Counted from the stretch's first letter, positions 34,975 through 44,574 are shown. The stretch is 64,000 bases of DNA from Novipirellula galeiformis (GCF_007860095.1 NZ_SJPT01000007.1:248001-312000); one strand, 5' to 3'. Notes: generated by a model not told the origin, from the sequence alone. Numbers and translations are program-made.

Positions 34975-35097
34975 TTGAAAAAATGGCGAATTGTAAATTG
35001 ACAATTCTTAATTGAAAGACACCGCACTGCGTCGCGAGCCCCTCGTGAGCGCCCCGCAACTTTCCCCAATTTGCAATTGTCAATTTAACTTTTTCAA
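34975..35097. repeat. Inverted-repeat element of 123 bp
   Basis: Outer arms TTGAAAAA (34975-34982) and its complement (35090-35097) enclose inner perfect 13-bp arms TAAATTGACAATT (34994-35006) and 35075-35087. The middle has no ORF. It lies in the 400-bp gap between the FKBP gene and the MetX-MetW stop, where I see no other feature. Confidence 0.6.
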
Positions 35098-35281
35098 TCC
35101 GCCACACTTGCCCGTATGCCGCGTCCCATCCGGTTCGTGATCGACAAAAGAGCGTTTCGGCTTGGAACGCTCCTCACCCGAGGCGCCGGCGAGAGTGCGA
35201 GCCAAGCTCCAATCGCCCCCCCCCCAGGCAACGGTCTCCCGTAACGCGGAGTCGCCCTCGGCGATGCTCCGCCGGTACGCC

Positions 35282-37066
35282 TTACTCGCCGCTGCTCTTG
35301 CTGAACAACAACACCGCCAGATCGGCATTCAAGTTAGGGTCCGCATCCGCCGCGATTTCGCATTGATTCTTTGAATCGCGATAGATGGCACGGTGGACGA
35401 TCGCTTGCTTGGTGCGGCACAGATCATGCACGTCCGCAATACTGGGGAAGCGGCGATTGGGCGTATTGTACCACTCGTGATCGTACAACCCGGTCGCGCG
35501 TGGCGATCGACCGCGAGTGACATAATCCTCTCGCAAGGAGCGGTGCGCAAAGTTTTGGAATGCAACAATCACATGCTTGCCCACCCGCAACATTTCTTCC
35601 ATCAACGTTTCAATATTAGCAACGACTTGCAACGTCTCACTAAGTATCACAAAGTCGAACTGTTGATCGATAAAGGCAGGCAACCCTTGGTTCAAATCAC
35701 AATCGATGATATTCAAGCCCTGGGCTGCGGCGGCGTGAATCCCATCCTGGGCCACTTCAACGCCGATCAATCGGTCATGACCACGCTTGCGCAACTCAGC
35801 CAACAAACCACCTTGCCCACACCCCAAATCCAGCACGGAAGCCCCCTCGGGGATCAAGCCCATGATGAGTTGCTCGGCCTCGGTCGTTTCGGGTGGTGGA
35901 GGTTCGTGTTCGCTCAAGCGCGCTCGCACAAGCGGTGCGTACTGATCGATATCCGCATCAATCAAAAACGCGTCATGCCCGGCAATCGTCGTGATCTCGG
36001 CGTACGTGACCGGTTTGTCCAATGCGGTTAAAGCGTTGACGATCTCACACGATTGTTGCGACGTGAACAACCAATCGCTGCTGAAGCTGATGATCAAAAA
36101 ATCGCATTCGCAATCATCGAACGACTCCATCAACTCCAACCGCGACCTGCCCAAATCCATCAAATCCATCGCCATCGAAAGGGTGATGTAACTGTTGGCG
36201 TCAAAGCGAGTGGTAAATTTCTGGCCTTGATGGGCTAGATACGACCCGACGCTAAATCGTTGTTCGAAGGAGGATGCAATATGACGCGGATCGTGGCGGT
36301 CAGGATCAAATTTACTATCCATCGCTTCACTCGACAGATAGGTAATGTGCCCCAGCATGCGTGCGATCGCTAAACCGGTCGTCGGCTTTTCCGCGCGGTC
36401 ATAGTACTGGCCGCCTGCAAAATTCGGATCGGTTTGAATTGCATTGCGAGCGACCACATCGAATCCCAGCGCCTGCGACGTCAACCGAGACGACGTTGCG
36501 ATGGCGATACAATGCTTCGTCGACTTCGGATACCGCGTCACCCAACTGAGCGTCTGATGCCCACCGAGCGAACCGCCGACAATCGCATGCCAACGATCGA
36601 TGCCCAAATGATGGGCCAAGCGGCGTTGCAGATCGACCATATCGTTGATCGTAATATCTGGAAAATCGGCCCCATAGGGTCGCGATTCCCCGTTGGTTCC
36701 CGCCGAGGGCATTGGATCACTCGGGCCGGTCGTTCCTCGGCACCCGCCGAGGACGTTGGGACAGACAACAAAATAGCGGTCGGTATCGATCGGCTTGCCG
36801 GGGCCGATCAAACGCTCCCACCAACCGGGCGCATCATCCGCATCATGCGATGCGGCATGCGAGTCTCCCGAAACCGCATGGCACACGAGAATCGCATTGG
36901 AGCAATCCGAGTTCAGCGTCCCCCAAGTCTCAAAGGCGCAGGTGACCCGCGGCAAACTGCCGCCGAGTTCCAGCGCAATCGGGCCTGCGAAGGAGACCTG
37001 CTGCAAATGCTTCAGCGGTCCCTCGACACGAATGTCATCGGTGCTAGTCACGTGTTCCATTTCCAT
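35282..37066 (-). CDS. metX: Homoserine O-acyltransferase fused to MetW
   Basis: 594 residues. Residues about 15-390 are an alpha/beta hydrolase of the MetX family: FETWGTLNSD, CHAVSGDSH, nucleophilic Ser166 in VGGSLGGHQ, and catalytic Asp and His in SFSSDWLF and AGHDAFLID. This part acylates homoserine for methionine synthesis (acetyl versus succinyl is not decidable here). Residues about 395-594 are a MetW-type methyltransferase fold starting LIPEGASVLDLGCGQGGLLA, usually encoded by a separate gene next to metX. The gene is 36 bp downstream of metY on the same strand, giving a metY-metXW operon. ATG at 37066 is used; a second ATG two codons later is possible. Confidence 0.93.
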   Translation of the reverse strand: MEMEHVTSTDDIRVEGPLKHLQQVSFAGPIALELGGSLPRVTCAFETWGTLNSDCSNAILVCHAVSGDSHAASHDADDAPGWWERLIGPGKPIDTDRYFVVCPNVLGGCRGTTGPSDPMPSAGTNGESRPYGADFPDITINDMVDLQRRLAHHLGIDRWHAIVGGSLGGHQTLSWVTRYPKSTKHCIAIATSSRLTSQALGFDVVARNAIQTDPNFAGGQYYDRAEKPTTGLAIARMLGHITYLSSEAMDSKFDPDRHDPRHIASSFEQRFSVGSYLAHQGQKFTTRFDANSYITLSMAMDLMDLGRSRLELMESFDDCECDFLIISFSSDWLFTSQQSCEIVNALTALDKPVTYAEITTIAGHDAFLIDADIDQYAPLVRARLSEHEPPPPETTEAEQLIMGLIPEGASVLDLGCGQGGLLAELRKRGHDRLIGVEVAQDGIHAAAAQGLNIIDCDLNQGLPAFIDQQFDFVILSETLQVVANIETLMEEMLRVGKHVIVAFQNFAHRSLREDYVTRGRSPRATGLYDHEWYNTPNRRFPSIADVHDLCRTKQAIVHRAIYRDSKNQCEIAADADPNLNADLAVLLFSKSSGE

Positions 37067-37102
37067 GCGATTGCGTTCGACGGGATTTGATTTCTCGCAA
37101 GG

Positions 37103-38416
37103 TTACGCGCGAGTGGCCTCGAGCGCCTGAGCCAAATCGTCGATGATGTCGCGAACGTCTTCAATCCCTACGGAAATTCGCACGTACTCAGGCAACACGC
37201 CGGCCTGTTTTTGCTCTTCGGCGGACAATTGCTGATGCGTCGTGCTGGCGGGATGAATCACGAGCGTCTTGGCGTCGCCGATGTTAGCGAGATGCGAACA
37301 AAGTTTGCAGGAGTTGATGAATTTCTTGCCCGCTTCGATGCCGCCCTTGATTCCGAAACCGAGAATGGCACCTTGGCCGTCGGGCATGTACTGTTGACCG
37401 CGAGCGTAGTCTTTATGCGACTTCAATCCGGGATAGTTGACCCACTCGACCAACTCGTGCGCCTCGAGGTACTCGGCAACCTTTTTCGCGTTTTCACAGT
37501 GACGTGGCATTCGCAGGTGCAACGTCTCGAGGCCTTGCAGGAACAAAAATGCAGCAAAGGGACTCATCGCCGCCCCGGTATCACGCAACCAATGGGTGCG
37601 GGTGTGCAGCAAATACGAAATGTTCCCCATCGGGCGCAGATGCTCTTCGAACACAGCGCCGTGATACGAAGGGGATGGACCGCACAATTCAGGCCACTTG
37701 CTTGGATTGTCGGCCCACTTGAAGTTGCCGCTGTCGACGACCGCGCCACCAATGTGCGTTCCGTGACCGCCGATGAACTTCGTTGTGCTGTAGACCACAA
37801 TATCCACCCCATGCTCGATCGGGCGCAACAACATCGGAGTCATCACGGTGTTATCGCACATCAATGGCAACGCACCGTGGGGAGCCGAATGAGATGCGTC
37901 GGCGATCGCTTTGAAGTCGGGCACATCGTTCTTCGGATTGCCGATACTCTCCATGTAAACCAGACGGGTATTCTCGTCGACCAAGTCATGGATTTGCTCG
38001 GGATGATCGGGGTCAAAAAAGCGAACTTCAATGCCGAGATTCTTGAACGTCTGGGTAAATAGGGTCCAAGTGCCACCGTACAGCGAGGTGCCGCTGACAA
38101 TGTTCTGGCCGCTATGAGCGATCGTCAAGATCGCGGCGGAAATGGCCGCTTGCCCCGAGGCAAAACAGAGGCCGGTCACGCCCCCATCCAGGGCGGCCAA
38201 ACGCTTCTCGAGCACATCCACGGTGGGATTCATCAAGCGGCTGTAGATGTTTCCAAATTCGCTTAAACCAAACAATCCCGCAGCATGCTCGGTACTGTTG
38301 AACGTATAACTGCTGGTCGCATAGATCGGCACGGCGCGACTATTGGTGGTCGGATCAGGCTCCTGGCCAGCGTGAATCGTCTGGGTGGCAGGGCGGAACT
38401 TGGAAGTATCGGACAT
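37103..38416 (-). CDS. metY: O-acetylhomoserine aminocarboxypropyltransferase
   Basis: 437 residues from the ATG at 38416 (MSDTSKFRPA); the frame extends 36 codons upstream without family character. Family motifs are ATQTIHAGQEPDPTTNSRAVPIY, YSRLMNPTVDVLEKRLAALDGG, ASGQAAISAA, and the PLP lysine in STTKFIGGHG. Length matches MetY. The enzyme makes homocysteine from O-acetylhomoserine and sulfide, with PLP. Together with the MetX-MetW fusion downstream it forms the direct sulfhydrylation route of methionine synthesis. No SAM riboswitch consensus is visible upstream. Confidence 0.95.
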   Translation of the reverse strand: MSDTSKFRPATQTIHAGQEPDPTTNSRAVPIYATSSYTFNSTEHAAGLFGLSEFGNIYSRLMNPTVDVLEKRLAALDGGVTGLCFASGQAAISAAILTIAHSGQNIVSGTSLYGGTWTLFTQTFKNLGIEVRFFDPDHPEQIHDLVDENTRLVYMESIGNPKNDVPDFKAIADASHSAPHGALPLMCDNTVMTPMLLRPIEHGVDIVVYSTTKFIGGHGTHIGGAVVDSGNFKWADNPSKWPELCGPSPSYHGAVFEEHLRPMGNISYLLHTRTHWLRDTGAAMSPFAAFLFLQGLETLHLRMPRHCENAKKVAEYLEAHELVEWVNYPGLKSHKDYARGQQYMPDGQGAILGFGIKGGIEAGKKFINSCKLCSHLANIGDAKTLVIHPASTTHQQLSAEEQKQAGVLPEYVRISVGIEDVRDIIDDLAQALEATRA

Positions 38417-39116
38417 CTTTTGTTTCTTGCCAAAGTGAAGGAGAGAGAGTGGAAGGAAAGCAATGTCAACCTGCTCGGTAGAATCGCCCCAAGACGGCAC
38501 GCGTTGCGAGCCATAGCCCCACACACTGGGGGAAAAAAGACCCCAGTTTTGCGGCGGCAGCGAGGCCTAGCTTGCCTCGGCTTGCAACGGTTGAGCTATA
38601 CCAATCGGTGGCGGACTAGCATACTCGATCAGCCCCCGCCGCGAAATCCTCCTCCGCGGTGTTGCCTCGCGTCTGATTCAAAGCCGCAGGCTCAGCCTGC
38701 CAAGAGAAGCAAAGCGAGATCCAAGCGAGGCCAAATCGGGCGAGTTGCAAACTTTTGCCAATTGCCATCCGGTCCCTCGCGCCCTCGAGGAGGCAGTTGG
38801 CTCTCGCGGAGGCATTGGGGTACGAATATTTGCTTCGACGACAGCCACTTCCATTGATTCACAGCCCCACCGGCAAACCGGTAGCGGCAAACCGGTAGCG
38901 AAAAGGAGTCCTCGGTTGGCTTGCAGCGTTCGCGGGGGGCAGAAAAGTTGACCGGCCATTTTCAATCGATTACGCTCAGATGACGCAGCTCCCGCCTTCC
39001 TTCTCTCGGCTTCCCACTGAATTCGTCCCGCGCCGGACTCGCTTCAACGGGCCGCTCCCAACGAGTTCATGCCGAGCGGCCCCTTCGCTCACTCACCTTG
39101 CCCAAAGGCACCTACT
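38417..39116. other. Intergenic region of 700 bp with hairpins and a 14-bp duplication
   Basis: Between divergent genes. 38525-38547 forms a 7-bp hairpin (ACTGGGG/CCCCAGT) followed by T4, about 110 bp upstream of metY; it could be a weak terminator on the plus strand. A second hairpin (GAGGC/GCCTC) lies near 38561-38577, and CGGCAAACCGGTAG occurs twice in tandem at 38871-38898. I see no gene here. Confidence 0.45.
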
Positions 39117-42100
39117 ATGCGAACGCTGAGTTTGATTTGTTTGTTGGCCTGGTCGCTGATCCCGATCCATCAAGGACGCTGCGAGAGTCCCGGCGTCGCC
39201 CCGCTGCCAGACGACAAACCATTGAAGGTTGGCTTCCTGGCCGGACGCCCCAGCCATGGTTATGGTTCGCACGAACATTACGCTGGATGCTTGCTGCTCG
39301 CCAATTCGCTGACCGAAGCACTGCCCAACGTCGAAGTGAAGGTGATCAAACAGGGCTGGCCGGATGAGGGCGTCAAGGCACTCGAAGGTTTCGACACGCT
39401 AGTGGTTTATTGTGACGGAGGCGCTAGACATTTGTTGAACCCGCACATCGACGAACTCGATCCGTTGATGAAGAAGGGGGTGGGGTTGGTGTGCATTCAC
39501 TACGGGGTGGAAACGCCCGCGGGGAAAACCGGTGACGCGTTCCTCGATTGGATCGGCGGCTATTTCGAGGCGAATTGGTCGGTCAATCCGCACTGGGTCG
39601 CCCAGTACGAAACGTTCCCCGAGCATCCGATCAGCCGCGGAGTCAAACCGTTCGCCATCAATGACGAATGGTACTATCACATGCGATTTCGCGACGAGAT
39701 GAAGGGCGTCACGCCCATTTTGTCGGCTCATCCGCCCGTCGACACGCTGCGCCGCCCCGATGGTCCGCACAGCGGCAATCCCGCGGTTCGCAAAGCGATC
39801 GCCAATCACGAAATCCAACACATGGCGTGGGCCGCCGAGCGTGAAGGTGGTGGCCGCGGATTCGGCTTTACCGGTGGCCACTTTCATTGGAATTGGGGCG
39901 ACGAGAATTTTCGCAAAGTGATGCTCAATGCCATCGTGTGGACCGCTCATGGCGAAGTCCCGCCCCAGGGCGTCTCGAGTGGCGATCCGTCACAAGAGCA
40001 ACTCGAGGCGAATCAAGACGAGCCGAAGCCTGCTGAGGCGGCCTCCCATGCCAAACAAAAACCGGATGCCAAGCCCCGAAATGCCAAGCGAATCAAACGA
40101 GGTGTGCCGCAAGACGCCAAGGCAAACGGGTCGTCCAGTGAAGCCGCACAGCCGATTTTCGCGAGTCAGCCGGTGTCCAAGCAAACGCCCGGGCACGCGG
40201 TTGCGATCGATGTTCCCCTCGACGGAGCCCAACAGCTCTTTTTGGTCGTCACCGATGGGGGAAACGGTATCGCGTGCGATTGGGCCGATTGGGCAGAACC
40301 TCGCTTGCTCGGCCCACGCGGTGAACTGAAATTAACGGAGCTGAAGTGGAAACAAGCTTCCTCGCAATGGGGCAGCGTCAACGTGAACAAAAACGCCAAC
40401 GGGCAACCGCTGCGGATCGCCGGCGAGCCGGTTTCCTACGGAATCGGGACGCACTCCAATTCCGTGATCCGATTTGAAATCCCCGCGGGATACGAGCGTT
40501 TTGTCGCCCTCGGAGGACTCGATAACGGCGGTACCGACCAAGCGGGCGCTAGCGAGGTTGAGTTTCTTGTCTACACGCAAGCCCCTCCGCTTGCGATCGC
40601 TCCGGGCGCTGCCTCAGGATCACACGAGATCGCCGATGCATTGGAGAATCTCGATGTCGGCACTGGCGTCGCGGCGATGTTGTTTGCCGCCGAACCACAA
40701 CTGCTCAGCCCTTCAAGCATCGATATCGATCATCGCGGTCGTGTCTGGGTGTGTGAGGTCGTCAACTACCGAGGGCACAAGGGAAAACGAGCCGAGGGGG
40801 ACCGGATCCTGATTCTCGAAGATGTCGATGGTGATGGCCAAGCGGACAAAGAAACGGTCTTCTACCAAGGTACGGATATCGATTCAGCGCATGGCGTTTG
40901 TGTGCTCGGTGACAAAGTCATCGTTTCGGCCGGCGACAAAGTCTTTTTGTTTACCGATCGCGATGGCGACGACAAACCGGATCACCAAGCGGTGCTCTTT
41001 AGCGGCATCTCTGGAGCTCAACATGATCACGGAATCCACGCCTTCACGTTTGGCCCCGATGGCAAGTTGTATTTCAACTTTGGCAATGTCGGCCAACAAG
41101 TCCGCGACAAAGAGGGCAAACCGATCATCGATGCGGCCGGCAACGAAGTGGCTGCGAAGCGGCAACCGTATCAAGAAGGCATGGTGTTTCGTTGCAACCT
41201 TGACGGTAGCGACTTCGAAACCCTGGGTTGGAACTTCCGCAACAATTGGATGGTCGCGGTCGATTCCTACGGGTCGATTTGGCAATCCGACAACGACGAT
41301 GACGGCAACAAAGGGGTCCGCATTAACTATGTGATGGAATACGGAAATTACGGCTATAAAGACGAAAAAACCGGCGCGGGTTGGCAATCGCCTCGCACCG
41401 GCATGAGTGATAACATCCCCGAGCGGCATTGGCATCTAAACGACCCCGGCGTCGTTCCCAATCTATTGTTGACCGGCGCGGGATCGCCCACGGGGATTGC
41501 GGTTTACGAAGGCGATTTGTTGCCGACGTTGCGTGGTGAATTGATTCATTGCGACGCTGGACCGAACGTATGCCGCGCCTACGTCGTGGACAATGACGGC
41601 GCCGGCTATCAAGCCGAAATCCGCAATCTGTTGACCGGCAGCCGTGATCCATGGTTCCGACCTTCGGATGTGAAGGTCGCTCCCGATGGTTCGTTGGTCG
41701 TCGCCGACTGGTACGATCCCGGTGTCGGGGGACATGGCATGGGCGATCTCGACCGAGGACGTTTGTTCCGCATCGTGCCCGCGAATCACGATGGCAACTA
41801 CAAGGTGCCGAAGCTTGATTTCAGCACCGTCAATGGAGCCATCGATGGATTAAAAAGCCCGAACAACTCGGCTCGCTCGGTCGCTTGGCAATCGCTTCAC
41901 CGCATGGGGGCCAAGGCGGAATCGGCACTGCTAAAAATGGCGTCATCGGAGAATCCGATTTACCGAGCCCGAGCGTTATGGTTGCTGGGCAAAATCGAGG
42001 GACGCGGTCCCAAAACAGTTGCCCAGGCGATCGCCGACCCCGATCCGAACCTGCGTATTGTGGGGGTGCGTTTGGCCCGTCAATTGAATCTCGAAATTGG

Positions 42101-42509
42101 CGAATATGTCACGCCGCTGATCCGCGACGCATCACCTCAGGTTCGTCGTGAATTGTTGGTGGCCTTGCGCCATTGCGAATCAACTCAAAAGCCACAGCGA
42201 TGGGCGGAGTTGGCGGTTCAGTACGACGGCAAAGATCGCTGGTACTTAGAAGCACTTGGGCTCGCCTCAGACACCGATGCAGACGCCTGTTTCGCAGCTT
42301 GGATCGAAACCGTGGGTGACGATTGGAACACGCCTGCGGGCCGCGACATCGTCTGGCGCAGCCGAGCCAAGTCCGCCCCCGCATTGCTCGTGAAAATCCT
42401 GCAAGACCCCGCGACCGACGAAGCGGATCAAGCACGCTACATGCGTGCGTTTGACTTCCATGACGGAGACGAAAAAGAACTCGCACTCAAAAGTCTACTG
42501 GGACTTTGA
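39117..42509 (+). CDS. ThuA-like plus PVC-type membrane dehydrogenase, N-terminal partner
   Basis: 1130 residues from the ATG at 39117 (MRTLSLICLL), with a signal peptide to about residue 22. Residues about 35-290 form a ThuA-like domain (LKVGFLAGRPSHGYGSHEHY, GFTGGHFHWNW). A charged linker and a beta-sandwich (about 370-500, NPCBM-like, GIGTHSNSVI) follow. Next is a beta-propeller of the Pirellula/Verrucomicrobium dehydrogenase type (about 510-900): RVWVCEVVNYRG, ILEDVDGDGQADK, HGVCVLGDKVIVSAGDKVFL, HGIHAFTFGPDGKLYF. HEAT-like repeats complete it (about 930-1130). Usually this polypeptide continues into a c-type cytochrome; here it stops and the cytochrome part is the next gene. Confidence 0.88.
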   Translation: MRTLSLICLLAWSLIPIHQGRCESPGVAPLPDDKPLKVGFLAGRPSHGYGSHEHYAGCLLLANSLTEALPNVEVKVIKQGWPDEGVKALEGFDTLVVYCDGGARHLLNPHIDELDPLMKKGVGLVCIHYGVETPAGKTGDAFLDWIGGYFEANWSVNPHWVAQYETFPEHPISRGVKPFAINDEWYYHMRFRDEMKGVTPILSAHPPVDTLRRPDGPHSGNPAVRKAIANHEIQHMAWAAEREGGGRGFGFTGGHFHWNWGDENFRKVMLNAIVWTAHGEVPPQGVSSGDPSQEQLEANQDEPKPAEAASHAKQKPDAKPRNAKRIKRGVPQDAKANGSSSEAAQPIFASQPVSKQTPGHAVAIDVPLDGAQQLFLVVTDGGNGIACDWADWAEPRLLGPRGELKLTELKWKQASSQWGSVNVNKNANGQPLRIAGEPVSYGIGTHSNSVIRFEIPAGYERFVALGGLDNGGTDQAGASEVEFLVYTQAPPLAIAPGAASGSHEIADALENLDVGTGVAAMLFAAEPQLLSPSSIDIDHRGRVWVCEVVNYRGHKGKRAEGDRILILEDVDGDGQADKETVFYQGTDIDSAHGVCVLGDKVIVSAGDKVFLFTDRDGDDKPDHQAVLFSGISGAQHDHGIHAFTFGPDGKLYFNFGNVGQQVRDKEGKPIIDAAGNEVAAKRQPYQEGMVFRCNLDGSDFETLGWNFRNNWMVAVDSYGSIWQSDNDDDGNKGVRINYVMEYGNYGYKDEKTGAGWQSPRTGMSDNIPERHWHLNDPGVVPNLLLTGAGSPTGIAVYEGDLLPTLRGELIHCDAGPNVCRAYVVDNDGAGYQAEIRNLLTGSRDPWFRPSDVKVAPDGSLVVADWYDPGVGGHGMGDLDRGRLFRIVPANHDGNYKVPKLDFSTVNGAIDGLKSPNNSARSVAWQSLHRMGAKAESALLKMASSENPIYRARALWLLGKIEGRGPKTVAQAIADPDPNLRIVGVRLARQLNLEIGEYVTPLIRDASPQVRRELLVALRHCESTQKPQRWAELAVQYDGKDRWYLEALGLASDTDADACFAAWIETVGDDWNTPAGRDIVWRSRAKSAPALLVKILQDPATDEADQARYMRAFDFHDGDEKELALKSLLGL

Positions 42510-42582
42510 GGCTTGAATGCAAGCCATAACCCGGGGCGTCCGTTTTGAAGTTACGCTATTGCAGTTTGACCTGGCCAATCTT

Positions 42583-42645
42583 AACCCGAAGCGTAGGTCT
42601 GGGACCGAGTCAACCGTGACGTCTCCTCGCTGACGCTTCGGGTGA
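42583..42645. repeat. Hairpin repeat element, copy 2
   Basis: AACCCGAAGCGT pairs with ACGCTTCGGGT around a loop holding GGGACCGAGTC. The loop core and stem sequence resemble the element at 24649-24717. It lies in the 251-bp gap between the two PVC-type genes. Confidence 0.7.
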
Positions 42646-42760
42646 TGAAAAATGGGCAACTTCAAAACGCATCAGCGAGATCGGTTCTGCAAACTCAGCG
42701 AAGCATTGATCGACGCATCGAATAATTTCCTCTCGCCACCTACCGCCTCGCACCCCGCCC

Positions 42761-43900
42761 ATGTTTCAAAAACACATTTTCCCGATCGTATGCCTGCTAT
42801 TGGCGTGCAGCTGCGTCGTGGCCGAAGAAAATACATCCACGGCGACTCCACCGCCGCTCACCGCGAAAGACAAGTTGATTGTCGAGACCGTGTTACGGCT
42901 GAAAAGCTTTGATATCGAATCGTCAAAACCAGCCAAGGAAGCATTGCTACGGTATTTGCGTGCCCAACCGGGGACGGACTCCTATTTTGAATTGCTCGAG
43001 CGGTTCAAGCTTGCCGAAATGGCCGACGATTTGCTTGAGTTCAGCCTATCCCACTCCGATCAAAGCAACGGAGTGCGGGCGGCGAAAATCTTGTTCTCGA
43101 TGGAGTGTGAAGCACGGTTGCGTTCGGCGATCGACAGTGACAATTTGGAACGCAGCGTGGCGGCGGCGACGCTTGTCGGGCATGCTGGCGGCGATAAAAC
43201 CGTCCCGCTTCTGTTGCCCATTCTCACGTCGGCAAAATATCCCCGTGGTGTCCGCACCGCAGCGGTCGCGGGAATCGGACGCCGCACCGATGGCCAACAA
43301 GCCTTGTTGGCGTTAGTCACCGACGGCAAACTTGCCGAGGACCTAAAATTTGCAGCTGCCAACGTGCTGCTCTCGTCCGATCAAGACGCGATCCAACAAC
43401 GCGCGGCGAAGTACCTTGAACTTCCCGCGACCGCTGACAGCCAACCGTTGCCTCCGCTGGAAACTCTCGTGCAACGACGCGGCGACGTAGCCGCGGGCGC
43501 TATCGTCTTTCGCACCATCGGAACCTGTAACCATTGCCACAAGGTGCTTGGCGAAGGCAAAGACGTGGGTCCCGATTTGTCCGAGATCGGCAGCAAACTT
43601 TCCCGTGAAGCCATGTACGTTTCGATACTCGATCCGAGTGCCGCGGTCAGCCATAATTTTGAAACCTACAGCCTACTCACCGACGATGGCTCGGCGATCA
43701 CCGGATTGCTGATCAACGACAGCGAAGACGCCGTCACACTTCGTACCGCGGAAGGGATCGATAACACCGTCCGCAAGGACGAGATTGAAATCCTCAAGAA
43801 GCAAACCAAGTCGTTGATGCCGCAAGATCTACAGCGATTGATGACGGCCGATCAACTCGTCAACTTGGTCGAGTACACGATGACGCTGAAAAAACAGTAG
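42761..43900 (+). CDS. HEAT-repeat c-type cytochrome, partner of the PVC-type dehydrogenase
   Basis: 379 residues with its own signal peptide (1-21). Residues about 30-230 are alpha-helical HEAT-like repeats. One c-type haem site, CNHCH, lies near residue 250 (TIGTCNHCHKV), with the following VGPDLSEIG and the Met-containing ligand region, characteristic of the Pirellula/Verrucomicrobium haem-binding domain. The closing part (YSLLTDDGSAITGLLINDSE, VRKDEIEILKKQTKSLMPQD) is the usual C-terminus of the large single-chain proteins. Thus this gene carries the C-terminal portion of what is often one protein. It would accept electrons in the periplasm. Confidence 0.88.
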   Translation: MFQKHIFPIVCLLLACSCVVAEENTSTATPPPLTAKDKLIVETVLRLKSFDIESSKPAKEALLRYLRAQPGTDSYFELLERFKLAEMADDLLEFSLSHSDQSNGVRAAKILFSMECEARLRSAIDSDNLERSVAAATLVGHAGGDKTVPLLLPILTSAKYPRGVRTAAVAGIGRRTDGQQALLALVTDGKLAEDLKFAAANVLLSSDQDAIQQRAAKYLELPATADSQPLPPLETLVQRRGDVAAGAIVFRTIGTCNHCHKVLGEGKDVGPDLSEIGSKLSREAMYVSILDPSAAVSHNFETYSLLTDDGSAITGLLINDSEDAVTLRTAEGIDNTVRKDEIEILKKQTKSLMPQDLQRLMTADQLVNLVEYTMTLKKQ

Positions 43901-43963
43901 CACGTTAACCGCACGGGCAATTGTTTGCGTCTGATACGTGGCGTCGTGAAAACGTGCGTTAGC

Positions 43964-44250
43964 CCTTAAACAAGCAATCCTTAATCTTCATCCTACTCTT
44001 AATCTTAATCCCGTCTGCGCAACCACGCCCGACTGAAGCCCAATCGTGAAGATTAGGATTAAGAGTAAGATTACGATTAAGAAATAAAAGGAATCACAGC
44101 CATGCGACCGTTTCGAAGCGAGAAACGGGATATCGCCATTCCCCCAAACCCCCCAGTGACACCTAAATCCATCGGTGTCAACGTGATGTGAATCACCGGC
44201 TCATAGTCGGCTCATAGTCCTTCTCCTTCACACCCTCGCTTGTTTAAGGT
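43964..44250. repeat. Nested inverted-repeat element
   Basis: Outer arms CCTTAAACAAGC (43964-43975) and GCTTGTTTAAGG (44239-44250) form a perfect 12-bp inverted repeat. Inside, 43979-44010 (CTTAATCTTCATCCTACTC start) pairs imperfectly with 44048-44081. The element begins 64 bp after the cytochrome stop in an 881-bp gap. No ORF of quality lies within. Confidence 0.55.
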
Positions 44251-44252
44251 CT

Positions 44253-44574
44253 AGCAGCTTAGCCCGGACCGTGGAAAAGTTGGGGTTGTGTTTTTTTGGT
44301 TTGCGCAATTTTCATCCCGACGGGATGACAGACAGTAGCCGGTGGTTTGAGCGCAGCGAACACCACCGGAAGGCCAGCGCGGATGTCCCAACCGCCCCCG
44401 CAAGGTGTACTACGGTTCGGATTCCGGGGATGTCGCTACGCTTATCCCCGGCTATTTTCTAAGAATCCCTTCGGGATGATGACAAAGCCTTCAGGACAAA
44501 GATCGCGGAACAAAAATGCCTTCATGAAATGCTCTGTCCATACCAAAGTTTTAGCAGCCCAGGCTTAGCCCGGA
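44253..44574. repeat. Dispersed-repeat-like hairpin cluster between direct repeats
   Basis: Three hairpins in tandem: TTCATCCCGACGGGATGA at 44311-44328, a CCGGTGGT/ACCACCGG stem near 44338-44369, and CCGGGGAT/ATCCCCGG near 44424-44451. A final ATCCCTTCGGGATGAT closes the set at 44465-44480. The block lies between two copies of a TAGCAG...CTTAGCCCGGA sequence (44253-44273 and 44552-44574). It resembles REP-type elements. The rest of the gap up to 44781 shows nothing. Confidence 0.55.

Noticed and set aside
38417-38700. SAM riboswitch before metY
   Set aside because: Hairpins exist but none has the core sequences of SAM-I, SAM-II or SAH riboswitches.
42400-42770. Simple frameshift dividing the dehydrogenase and cytochrome
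   Set aside because: The second gene has its own signal peptide and 251 bp separate the two, so one missing base would not join them.
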